Origin: Nemertoderma westbladi
Lineage: Eukaryota; Xenacoelomorpha; Nemertodermatida; Nemertodermatidae
Assembly (NCBI GenBank): GCA_032718475.1
Contig: JAUCBJ010005481.1
Location: 1-21,914, forward strand
DNA length: 21,914 nucleotides
Reading direction: 5' to 3'
Shown: piece by piece, positions 1 to 10,759 of the stretch
Layout of the letters: each line of letters opens with the position of its first letter
Position numbering within the stretch: the first letter of the stretch is position 1
Position numbers and translations under genes: made by a program
Notes under the pieces: model-generated
Told to the model about the DNA's origin: nothing
The model's input: only the letters and a program-made list of their open reading frames with translations
Databases searched by the model: none

Positions 1-3000
1 GGATCTGTTGGAACAACTGGAAGGTGAGTGAGATGGGATCTGTTGGAACAACTGGAAGGTGAGTGAGATGGGATCTGTTGGAACAACTGGAAGGTGAGTG
101 AGATGGGATCTGTTGGAACAACTGGAAGGTGAGTGAGATGGGATCTGTTGGAACAACTGGAAGGTGAGTGAGATGGGATCTGTTGGAACAACTGGAAGGT
201 GAGTGAGATGGGATCTGTTGGAACAACTGGAAGGTGAGTGAGATGGGATCTGTTGGAACAACTGGAAGGTGAGTGAGATGGGATCTGTTGGAACAACTGG
301 AAGGTGAGTGAGATGGGATCTGTTGGAACAACTGGAAGGTGAGTGAGATGGGATCTGTTGGAACAACTGGAAGGTGAGTGAGATGGGATCTGTTGGAACA
401 ACTGGAAGGTGAGTGAGATGGGATCTGTTGGAACAACTGGAAGGTGAGTGAGATGGGATCTGTTGGAACAACTGGAAGGTGAGTGAGATGGGATCTGTTG
501 GAACAACTGGAAGGTGAGTGAGATGGGATCTGTTGGAACAACTGGAAGGTGAGTGAGATGGGATCTGTTGGAACAACTGGAAGGTGAGTGAGATGGGATC
601 TGTTGGAACAACTGGAAGGTGAGTGAGATGGGATCTGTTGGAACAACTGGAAGGTGAGTGAGATGGGATCTGTTGGAACAACTGGAAGGTGAGTGAGATG
701 GGATCTGTTGGAACAACTGGAAGGTGAGTGAGATGGGATCTGTTGGAACAACTGGAAGGTGAGTGAGATGGGATCTGTTGGAACAACTGGAAGGTGAGTG
801 AGATGGGATCTGTTGGAACAACTGGAAGGTGAGTGAGATGGGATCTGTTGGAACAACTGGAAGGTGAGTGAGATGGGATCTGTTGGAACAACTGGAAGGT
901 GAGTGAGATGGGATCTGTTGGAACAACTGGAAGGTGAGTGAGATGGGATCTGTTGGAACAACTGGAAGGTGAGTGAGATGGGATCTGTTGGAACAACTGG
1001 AAGGTGAGTGAGATGGGATCTGTTGGAACAACTGGAAGGTGAGTGAGATGGGATCTGTTGGAACAACTGGAAGGTGAGTGAGATGGGATCTGTTGGAACA
1101 ACTGGAAGGTGAGTGAGATGGGATCTGTTGGAACAACTGGAAGGTGAGTGAGATGGGATCTGTTGGAACAACTGGAAGGTGAGTGAGATGGGATCTGTTG
1201 GAACAACTGGAAGGTGAGTGAGATGGGATCTGTTGGAACAACTGGAAGGTGAGTGAGATGGGATCTGTTGGAACAACTGGAAGGTGAGTGAGATGGGATC
1301 TGTTGGAACAACTGGAAGGTGAGTGAGATGGGATCTGTTGGAACAACTGGAAGGTGAGTGAGATGGGATCTGTTGGAACAACTGGAAGGTGAGTGAGATG
1401 GGATCTGTTGGAACAACTGGAAGGTGAGTGAGATGGGATCTGTTGGAACAACTGGAAGGTGAGTGAGATGGGATCTGTTGGAACAACTGGAAGGTGAGTG
1501 AGATGGGATCTGTTGGAACAACTGGAAGGTGAGTGAGATGGGATCTGTTGGAACAACTGGAAGGTGAGTGAGATGGGATCTGTTGGAACAACTGGAAGGT
1601 GAGTGAGATGGGATCTGTTGGAACAACTGGAAGGTGAGTGAGATGGGATCTGTTGGAACAACTGGAAGGTGAGTGAGATGGGATCTGTTGGAACAACTGG
1701 AAGGTGAGTGAGATGGGATCTGTTGGAACAACTGGAAGGTGAGTGAGATGGGATCTGTTGGAACAACTGGAAGGTGAGTGAGATGGGATCTGTTGGAACA
1801 ACTGGAAGGTGAGTGAGATGGGATCTGTTGGAACAACTGGAAGGTGAGTGAGATGGGATCTGTTGGAACAACTGGAAGGTGAGTGAGATGGGATCTGTTG
1901 GAACAACTGGAAGGTGAGTGAGATGGGATCTGTTGGAACAACTGGAAGGTGAGTGAGATGGGATCTGTTGGAACAACTGGAAGGTGAGTGAGATGGGATC
2001 TGTTGGAACAACTGGAAGGTGAGTGAGATGGGATCTGTTGGAACAACTGGAAGGTGAGTGAGATGGGATCTGTTGGAACAACTGGAAGGTGAGTGAGATG
2101 GGATCTGTTGGAACAACTGGAAGGTGAGTGAGATGGGATCTGTTGGAACAACTGGAAGGTGAGTGAGATGGGATCTGTTGGAACAACTGGAAGGTGAGTG
2201 AGATGGGATCTGTTGGAACAACTGGAAGGTGAGTGAGATGGGATCTGTTGGAACAACTGGAAGGTGAGTGAGATGGGATCTGTTGGAACAACTGGAAGGT
2301 GAGTGAGATGGGATCTGTTGGAACAACTGGAAGGTGAGTGAGATGGGATCTGTTGGAACAACTGGAAGGTGAGTGAGATGGGATCTGTTGGAACAACTGG
2401 AAGGTGAGTGAGATGGGATCTGTTGGAACAACTGGAAGGTGAGTGAGATGGGATCTGTTGGAACAACTGGAAGGTGAGTGAGATGGGATCTGTTGGAACA
2501 ACTGGAAGGTGAGTGAGATGGGATCTGTTGGAACAACTGGAAGGTGAGTGAGATGGGATCTGTTGGAACAACTGGAAGGTGAGTGAGATGGGATCTGTTG
2601 GAACAACTGGAAGGTGAGTGAGATGGGATCTGTTGGAACAACTGGAAGGTGAGTGAGATGGGATCTGTTGGAACAACTGGAAGGTGAGTGAGATGGGATC
2701 TGTTGGAACAACTGGAAGGTGAGTGAGATGGGATCTGTTGGAACAACTGGAAGGTGAGTGAGATGGGATCTGTTGGAACAACTGGAAGGTGAGTGAGATG
2801 GGATCTGTTGGAACAACTGGAAGGTGAGTGAGATGGGATCTGTTGGAACAACTGGAAGGTGAGTGAGATGGGATCTGTTGGAACAACTGGAAGGTGAGTG
2901 AGATGGGATCTGTTGGAACAACTGGAAGGTGAGTGAGATGGGATCTGTTGGAACAACTGGAAGGTGAGTGAGATGGGATCTGTTGGAACAACTGGAAGGT

Positions 3001-6000
3001 GAGTGAGATGGGATCTGTTGGAACAACTGGAAGGTGAGTGAGATGGGATCTGTTGGAACAACTGGAAGGTGAGTGAGATGGGATCTGTTGGAACAACTGG
3101 AAGGTGAGTGAGATGGGATCTGTTGGAACAACTGGAAGGTGAGTGAGATGGGATCTGTTGGAACAACTGGAAGGTGAGTGAGATGGGATCTGTTGGAACA
3201 ACTGGAAGGTGAGTGAGATGGGATCTGTTGGAACAACTGGAAGGTGAGTGAGATGGGATCTGTTGGAACAACTGGAAGGTGAGTGAGATGGGATCTGTTG
3301 GAACAACTGGAAGGTGAGTGAGATGGGATCTGTTGGAACAACTGGAAGGTGAGTGAGATGGGATCTGTTGGAACAACTGGAAGGTGAGTGAGATGGGATC
3401 TGTTGGAACAACTGGAAGGTGAGTGAGATGGGATCTGTTGGAACAACTGGAAGGTGAGTGAGATGGGATCTGTTGGAACAACTGGAAGGTGAGTGAGATG
3501 GGATCTGTTGGAACAACTGGAAGGTGAGTGAGATGGGATCTGTTGGAACAACTGGAAGGTGAGTGAGATGGGATCTGTTGGAACAACTGGAAGGTGAGTG
3601 AGATGGGATCTGTTGGAACAACTGGAAGGTGAGTGAGATGGGATCTGTTGGAACAACTGGAAGGTGAGTGAGATGGGATCTGTTGGAACAACTGGAAGGT
3701 GAGTGAGATGGGATCTGTTGGAACAACTGGAAGGTGAGTGAGATGGGATCTGTTGGAACAACTGGAAGGTGAGTGAGATGGGATCTGTTGGAACAACTGG
3801 AAGGTGAGTGAGATGGGATCTGTTGGAACAACTGGAAGGTGAGTGAGATGGGATCTGTTGGAACAACTGGAAGGTGAGTGAGATGGGATCTGTTGGAACA
3901 ACTGGAAGGTGAGTGAGATGGGATCTGTTGGAACAACTGGAAGGTGAGTGAGATGGGATCTGTTGGAACAACTGGAAGGTGAGTGAGATGGGATCTGTTG
4001 GAACAACTGGAAGGTGAGTGAGATGGGATCTGTTGGAACAACTGGAAGGTGAGTGAGATGGGATCTGTTGGAACAACTGGAAGGTGAGTGAGATGGGATC
4101 TGTTGGAACAACTGGAAGGTGAGTGAGATGGGATCTGTTGGAACAACTGGAAGGTGAGTGAGATGGGATCTGTTGGAACAACTGGAAGGTGAGTGAGATG
4201 GGATCTGTTGGAACAACTGGAAGGTGAGTGAGATGGGATCTGTTGGAACAACTGGAAGGTGAGTGAGATGGGATCTGTTGGAACAACTGGAAGGTGAGTG
4301 AGATGGGATCTGTTGGAACAACTGGAAGGTGAGTGAGATGGGATCTGTTGGAACAACTGGAAGGTGAGTGAGATGGGATCTGTTGGAACAACTGGAAGGT
4401 GAGTGAGATGGGATCTGTTGGAACAACTGGAAGGTGAGTGAGATGGGATCTGTTGGAACAACTGGAAGGTGAGTGAGATGGGATCTGTTGGAACAACTGG
4501 AAGGTGAGTGAGATGGGATCTGTTGGAACAACTGGAAGGTGAGTGAGATGGGATCTGTTGGAACAACTGGAAGGTGAGTGAGATGGGATCTGTTGGAACA
4601 ACTGGAAGGTGAGTGAGATGGGATCTGTTGGAACAACTGGAAGGTGAGTGAGATGGGATCTGTTGGAACAACTGGAAGGTGAGTGAGATGGGATCTGTTG
4701 GAACAACTGGAAGGTGAGTGAGATGGGATCTGTTGGAACAACTGGAAGGTGAGTGAGATGGGATCTGTTGGAACAACTGGAAGGTGAGTGAGATGGGATC
4801 TGTTGGAACAACTGGAAGGTGAGTGAGATGGGATCTGTTGGAACAACTGGAAGGTGAGTGAGATGGGATCTGTTGGAACAACTGGAAGGTGAGTGAGATG
4901 GGATCTGTTGGAACAACTGGAAGGTGAGTGAGATGGGATCTGTTGGAACAACTGGAAGGTGAGTGAGATGGGATCTGTTGGAACAACTGGAAGGTGAGTG
5001 AGATGGGATCTGTTGGAACAACTGGAAGGTGAGTGAGATGGGATCTGTTGGAACAACTGGAAGGTGAGTGAGATGGGATCTGTTGGAACAACTGGAAGGT
5101 GAGTGAGATGGGATCTGTTGGAACAACTGGAAGGTGAGTGAGATGGGATCTGTTGGAACAACTGGAAGGTGAGTGAGATGGGATCTGTTGGAACAACTGG
5201 AAGGTGAGTGAGATGGGATCTGTTGGAACAACTGGAAGGTGAGTGAGATGGGATCTGTTGGAACAACTGGAAGGTGAGTGAGATGGGATCTGTTGGAACA
5301 ACTGGAAGGTGAGTGAGATGGGATCTGTTGGAACAACTGGAAGGTGAGTGAGATGGGATCTGTTGGAACAACTGGAAGGTGAGTGAGATGGGATCTGTTG
5401 GAACAACTGGAAGGTGAGTGAGATGGGATCTGTTGGAACAACTGGAAGGTGAGTGAGATGGGATCTGTTGGAACAACTGGAAGGTGAGTGAGATGGGATC
5501 TGTTGGAACAACTGGAAGGTGAGTGAGATGGGATCTGTTGGAACAACTGGAAGGTGAGTGAGATGGGATCTGTTGGAACAACTGGAAGGTGAGTGAGATG
5601 GGATCTGTTGGAACAACTGGAAGGTGAGTGAGATGGGATCTGTTGGAACAACTGGAAGGTGAGTGTGATGGGATCTGTTGGAACAACTGGAAGGTGAGTG
5701 AGATGGGATCTGTTGGAACAACTGGAAGGTGAGTGAGATGGGATCTGTTGGAACAACTGGAAGGTGAGTGAGATTGGATCTGTTGGAACAACTGGAAGGT
5801 GAGTGTGATGGGATCTGTTGGAACAACTGGAAGGTGAGTGAGATTGGATCTGTTGGAACAACTGGAAGGTGAGTGTGATGGGATCTGTTGGAACAACTGG
5901 AATGTGAGTGAGATGGGATCTGTTGGAACAACTGGAAGGTGAGTGAGATTGGATCTGTTGGAACAACTGGAAGGTGAGTGTGATGGGATCTGTTGGAACA

Positions 6001-8092
6001 ACTGGAAGGTGAGTGAGATGGGATCTGTTGGAACAACTGGAAGGTGAGTGAGATGGGATCTGTTGGAACAACTGGAAGGTGAGTGAGATTGGATCTGTTG
6101 GAACAACTGGAAGGTGAGTGAGATGGGATCTGTTGGAACAACTGGAAGGTGAGTGAGATGGGATCTGTTGGAACAACTGGAAGGTGAGTGAGATGTGATC
6201 TGTTGGAACAACTGGAAGGTGAGTAAGATGGGATCTGTTGGAACAACTGGAAGGTGAGTGAGATGGGATCTGTTGGAACAACTGGAAGGTGAGTGAGATG
6301 GGATCTGTTGGAATAACTGGAAGGTGAGTGAGGTGGGATCTGTTGGAACAACTGGCAGGTGAGTGAGGTGGGATCTGTAAGAACAACTGAGAGGTGAGTG
6401 AGATGGGATCTGTTGGAACAAGTGGAAGGTGAGTGAGATGGGATCTGTTGGAACAACTGGAAGGTGAGTGAGATGGGATCTGTTGGAACAACTGAGAGGT
6501 GAGTGAGATGGGATCTGTTGGAACAACTGGAAGGTGAGTGAGATGGGATCTGTTGGAACAACTGGAAGGTGAGTGAGATGGGATCTGTTGGAACAACTGG
6601 AAGGTGAGTGAGATGGGATCTGTTGGAACAACTGGAAGGTGAGTGAGATGGGATCTGTTGGAACAACTGGAAGGTGAGTGAGATTGGATCTGTTGGAACA
6701 ACTGGAAGGTGTGTGAGATGGGATCTGTTGGAACAACTGGAAGGTGAGTGAGATGGGATCTGTTGGAACAACTGGAAGGTGAGTGAGATGGGATCTGTTG
6801 GAACAACTGGAAGGTGAGTGAGATGGGATCTGTTGGAACAACTGGAAGGTGAGTGAGATGGGATCTGTTGGAACAACTGGAAGGTGAGTGTGATGGGATC
6901 TGTTGGAACAACTGGAAGGTGAGTGAGATGGGATCTGTTGGAACAACTGGAACGTGAGTGAGATGGGATCTGTTGGAACAACTGGAAGGTGAGTGAGATT
7001 GGATCTGTTGGAACAACTGGAAGGTGAGTGAGATGGGATCTGTTGGAACAACTGGAAGGTGAGTGAGATGGGATCTGTTGGAACAACTGGAAGGTGAGTG
7101 AGATTGGATCTGTTAGAACAACTGGAAGGTGAGTGTGATGGGATCTGTTGGAACAACTGGAAGGTGAGTGAGATGGGATCTGTTGGAACAACTGGAAGGT
7201 GAGTGAGATGGGATCTGTTGGAACAACTGGAAGGTGAGTGAGATGTGATCTGTTGGAACAACTGGAAGGTGAGTAAGATGGGATCTGTTGGAACAACTGG
7301 AAGGTGAGTGAGATGGGATCTGTTGGAACAACTGGAAGGTGAGTGAGATGGGATCTGTTGGAACAACTGGAAGGTGAGTGAGATGGGATCTGTTGGAACA
7401 ACTGGGAGGTGAGTGAGATGGGATCTGTTGGAACAACTGGAAGGTGAGTGAGATGGGATCTGTTGGAACAACTGGAAGGTGAGTGAGATGGGATCTGTTG
7501 GAACAACTGGAAGGTGAGTGAGATGGGATCTGTTGGAACAACTGGAAGGTGAGTGAGATGGGATCTGTTGGAACAACTGGAAGGTGAGTGAGATGGGATC
7601 TGTTGGAACAACTGGAAGGTGAGTGAGATGGGATCTGTTGGAACAACTGGAAGGTGAGTGAGATGGGATCTGTTGGAACAACTGGAAGGTGAGTGAGATG
7701 GGATCTGTTGGAACAACTGGGAGGTGAGTGAGATGGGATCTGTTGGAACAACTGGAAGGTGAGTGAGATGGGATCTGTTGGAACAACTGGGAGGTGAGTG
7801 TGATGGTATCTGTTGGAACAACTGGGAAGTGAGTGAGATGGGATCTGTTGGAACAACTGGAAGGTGAGTGAGATGGGATCTGTTGGAACAACTGGAAGGT
7901 GAGTGAGATGGGATCTGTTGGAACAACTGGAAGGTGAGTGAGATGGGATCTGTTGGAACAACTGGAAGGTGAGTGAGATGGGATCTGTTGGAACAACTGG
8001 AAGGTGAGTGAGATGGGATCTGTTGGAACAACTGGAAGGTGAGTGAGATGGGATCTGTTGGAACAACTGGGAGGTGAGTGTGATGGGATCTG
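1..8092. repeat. 35-bp minisatellite array, about 231 copies
   Basis: Head-to-tail copies of a 35-base unit that starts ggatctgttggaacaact and ends gtgagtgagatg (12 units = 420 bases, visible as a pattern repeating every seven lines). From 1 to 5665 every unit looks identical. From 5666 onward substitutions appear: a-to-t in gagtgTgatg, g-to-t in agatTgg, and several others, most divergent around 6310-6395 and 7780-7835. The array stops inside a unit at 8092 and begins before the window. The + strand of the unit has 14 G and 3 C. Each + unit contains AAG|GTGAGT, a consensus 5' splice site, and CAACTG, which fits an E-box (CANNTG) and the Myb core YAACKG. The minus strand has no stop codon in any frame. 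A minisatellite is certain; any function is unknown, and the true copy number depends on assembly quality. Confidence 0.98.
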
Positions 8093-8093
8093 T

Positions 8094-8127
8094 CTCTCAC
8101 TGCAATTCTAAACAAACGAATTTGTTA
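8094..8127 (+). repeat. 34-bp segment shared with ABCC intron, copy 1
   Basis: The unique sequence directly abutting the minisatellite matches 18790-18823 at 33 of 34 positions (core attctaaacaaacgaatttg). Similarity stops on both sides. At the other site the segment lies between a retrotransposon copy and RT-like coding debris, so it is probably a fragment of a dispersed element next to which the array arose. Confidence 0.7.
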
Positions 8128-8879
8128 AAATAATCTTTGGTAACATTAATGGTATTTATTAAACTTCCAGGAAGTAAAATTATATATTGTTTTGCTTTAG
8201 TAACCTTATTTTGTGGGGAAATTTATGATATTAAAGAATAGTATGCAATTCTAATTAACGAGGTAGCAATTTTTTTTTATTTTTTTTTATAAAATAAATA
8301 TTATTTTATTTTATAAACTTTACTTTGTATCTTTAACAAGGTCATTTAACAAGTCCTTTAACGAGGCTAAATTTGGTTCGGATTGATTGGAAATTAATTT
8401 TGTGTGTTAGGGTAGATTGAATGACTTAGAAATATATCGGCGTTCGATAAGTTAACGTATTTTTTCCATCTTATTTATTAAAGATAATTGATTTCAAATC
8501 ACTTTCTATCATAAATAATAATTTAATTAAAGTGATGTTCATAATGTTTTGCAATTAATGCGTCACGAGGTAGGAGAGACATTGTATTGGCAAAACAGAA
8601 TGAATACAGGACATGTAATGGTAGGCATGTAATGGCATGTAATGGTCATGTTTAACTATAATTTATTTATAGAAAAAATTATTAGAAATCTCAATAATTT
8701 TCTAGAATCTGCAATCGAACTTCGACGGGCGACGATAACTGTTCGAATTTGTGTTGTCATCGGGGCTACGACACGTTGATGGAAGAGGTCGAGTACAACT
8801 GTCGTTGTAGGTAGGTTGTCATGGTAACATGTGGTCATTTTATATGAATAAGAAAATAGATATTCTTCTGGAATGGTAG
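8128..8879. other. AT-rich spacer, no gene seen
   Basis: AT-rich DNA with homopolymer T tracts near 8270-8290 and no convincing coding frame. The only structure noted is a short degenerate tandem at 8611-8650, three or four copies of a ~10-base (g)catgtaatg motif. Short minus-strand frames here lack any recognisable motif. Confidence 0.6.
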
Positions 8880-9256
8880 TCTAATAATCAAATGGATAAC
8901 ATCCAGTAATGAAACAGCATACAGTCTTAAGTCTGACTGTAAGCATAGCATGTAAACGTTCGTGGAGCCTTCGCGCAGCACGATAACACATACGTACCAA
9001 GTTTGGTTTAATTTCATCAATGATTGACCGACTTATTTCGGTTTTTATCAAAATTCTGAAACTACCGGTACCCACTGACAGACACTCTCAGAAATTTACG
9101 ACGATGATGACAGACGACGACAAGAGACAACTCGTTGATGGTACTCCTATGCTAAGGCTTCGCTCACTTCGTGGCTCGCCCCACAAGGCACAATACAGTA
9201 CTATGTACTGTTACTCTACCCTTCTGGTATCCCAAACAATAAGGGTGAACCATCTG
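8880..9256. other. possible decayed SINE/LINE 3' tail
   Basis: The base composition rises above that of the surroundings. The order accaagtttggtttaattt (about 8997-9016), then gattgaccgactt, then gacagacactctcag (about 9079-9093) resembles the 3' tails of many invertebrate SINE and LINE families. This is pattern memory, not an alignment. No pol III boxes, flanking duplication or intact coding frame were found. A small palindrome cagtactatgtactg lies near 9196-9210. Confidence 0.2.
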
Positions 9257-9473
9257 GGCCCATGTGAAGTATACCAGGTTTTCACTAAAAACCCTGGTTA
9301 CAGAACGGCTGAATCTAACCAAAACAATAAACCCATTTGTCTCTGTATATGTTATAAGATAGAAATAAGTGTTAGAAAACACATAATTAGGAAACATTAA
9401 AAAAAATACAAATTCTTCATTTATAAAAATTTAATATAATTGCGACTGAAAAGGGAAAACCCGGTCGGTATAA
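9257..9473 (+). mobile_element. MITE copy A (approximate ends)
   Basis: Roughly 80% similar by eye to the interior and one end of the MITE at 12782-13062. Shared blocks include cagaa(c/g)ggctgaat, taaccaaaacaataaac, agaaataagtg and attaaaaaaaata. Its left end ggcccatgtgaagtatacc matches the inverted-repeat end of the other copy. Its right end (aaaagggaaaacccgg) matches only the inner part of that repeat, so it is eroded or truncated near 9473. No target duplication was found. The apparent reading frame across 9020-9400 is a by-product of this element. It lies 13 bases from the palindrome at 9486. Confidence 0.65.
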
Positions 9474-9485
9474 TATGTTATAATA

Positions 9486-9605
9486 TAATACGTAATGAAA
9501 AACATAAAATGAGTGAACGATACGTGAGAAACGGACTCAAAATGGCCATTTTGAGTCCGTTTCTAATGTATAATCCACTTATTTTATATTTTTGATTACG
9601 TATTT
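9486..9605. repeat. 120-bp fold-back palindrome with perfect 38-bp core
   Basis: An inverted repeat with no spacer, centred between 9545 and 9546 (ggcc). The inner 19 bases of each arm (9527-9545 and 9546-9564) pair perfectly. Beyond that the arms continue without gaps to about 60 bases each with about ten mismatches; for example tacgtaatgaaaaacataaa on the left answers tacgtaatcaaaaatataaa read from the right. The outer edge is near tacgtaat on both sides. It could be a fold-back transposon remnant. A transcript would form a long hairpin. Confidence 0.9.
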
Positions 9606-9664
9606 TGCTATTTGAATTATTTTCGATTTATCTTAATTATTTATTATTTTATTACTTTTTCCAG

Positions 9665-9756
9665 AACAATCTGGTGCTGCTACATTAAATGTAAAACCTG
9701 TAGAAAAATTGTGGAGAGAAACGTTTGCAAGTGAATGTGTTTCAGAGTTGTTATAA
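9665..9756 (+). other. possible 3'-terminal coding exon of unknown gene
   Basis: A strong 3' splice-site context, ttttattactttttccag ending at 9664, precedes 92 bases that read openly (two bases completing a codon, 29 full codons, then TAA at 9754-9756). A branch-point match to YNYTRAY, tcttaat at 9631-9637, lies about 28 bases upstream of the AG. The short peptide contains KPVEKLWRETFA and has natural-looking composition, but I do not recognise it. No partner exon was found upstream on this strand within the window; if the exon is real, its gene may extend left through the minisatellite, which would then be intronic. Chance is a serious alternative in AT-rich DNA. Confidence 0.25.
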
Positions 9757-10269
9757 TGAAAGAATTCGCTGACCGATGTCAATGTTATTGTCTGCAAATA
9801 ACGCTAAGCATAAAACGTTATGTCGCATGGAGTTTGGAAGATACCTTAAAGTGTAATACAGAATGAACTGTCGATAATGTTACCCAACCTGCTGGTTGCA
9901 TAATTATAACTAATGTATATTATTATTTTAATAATGTTGTTGTAACTACCTTGAGCCAGATTTATGTTGCTACCTGTACGTAAACCATATCAAAACTGTA
10001 GTATTTAGTTTTAGTTTTAGTTGTATTGTTTATTAATAATAGGTACCTTTTACTTAAGTATGTAATGTTTATTTAAATTCGTTTTTTTTAGGTTACATAA
10101 TTTATAAAGAGTTACATATTTTATTTTCGCGGTAAAAATTAACTATCAAATTGAACTTAAACAAAATGTGGCCCACTAAATAGTATGTTGTGTATGTAAT
10201 TTTACTCTAAAATGGAAAATATTTAATTAAAAGAAAGATTATGTGTTGAGAATCTCTCCATAGCCCGCG
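9757..10269. other. AT-rich spacer, no gene seen
   Basis: AT-rich sequence without a convincing frame, RNA gene or repeat. It contains a short tagttttagttttagttg run near 10005-10023. If the putative exon at 9665-9756 is real, this would include its 3' untranslated region, but no clear AATAAA was seen close downstream. Confidence 0.5.
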
Positions 10270-10738
10270 GTTCGGTTTGGTTGACATTGCTGTTCTGTGC
10301 GGCAGTGCCGATCTACCCGAACCGAAACTTGGTCACCGTTTCTCTCGACGCGTTGTCAAAGGAAGAACGAATATCCTCGAATGGGTTCCCGTTAAATGGA
10401 TATCCTCGATTATCTTGGTAAACTTCTTGGTTGACAATCCAGTCCAGTCCCACCTTAGGTCAAACATTTACTGTGTCATCTGCTGTCGTCACAAGAGAAC
10501 GCAACTCATCTTATTCTACTCCACTGGGCGAATGCTGGCCTGTAGCAATCAATGGGGTAATGCCGATATGCGTAGACTTTAGGCCTAGTGCTTCATTCAG
10601 TGCGACTACCTATGTATGTATGTTGGGAGCTCTTGCCTCTTCCTCCAACTCTTTCGTCTCTACTTGTTGATCTACTTGTTTATGTGACCCAGTTACAGGC
10701 CTAAATCGCACGTTGTGCCATATCACAGTGTCACCCGC
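10270..10738. other. GC-richer segment, possible coding relic
   Basis: The segment is clearly less AT-rich than its flanks and ends where the retrotransposon target duplication starts. On the plus strand two overlapping short frames (10277-10582 and 10431-10670) are open. On the minus strand there are several stop-interrupted stretches with protein-like composition. No motif was recognised. It may be a decayed gene or transposon piece into which the retrotransposon inserted. Confidence 0.3.
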
Positions 10739-10759
10739 CGTAAAATGTTCTACTTTTTA
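10739..10759 (+). repeat. target-site duplication, 5' copy (21 bp)
   Basis: Identical over 21 bases to 12288-12308 (starts cgtaaaatgttctac, ends ttttta). A duplication of this length on both sides of a 5'-truncated element is the signature of target-primed reverse transcription. Confidence 0.93.

Noticed and set aside
7113-8066. 317-residue minus-strand reading frame in the minisatellite
   Set aside because: It exists only because the repeat has no stop on that strand; it starts at a TTG, ends at a random substitution and cycles every 35 residues. Not called as a gene.
1-8092. CRISPR-like array
   Set aside because: Units are contiguous with no unique spacers, and the context is animal DNA.
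1-8092. Telomeric repeat array
   Set aside because: The 35-base unit has no TTAGGG-type core; a subtelomeric position cannot be judged from the window.
9020-9400. 126-residue plus-strand frame, and the similar frame at 12779-12982
   Set aside because: The similarity between the two follows the non-coding MITE copies; there are no family motifs and identity is at DNA level.
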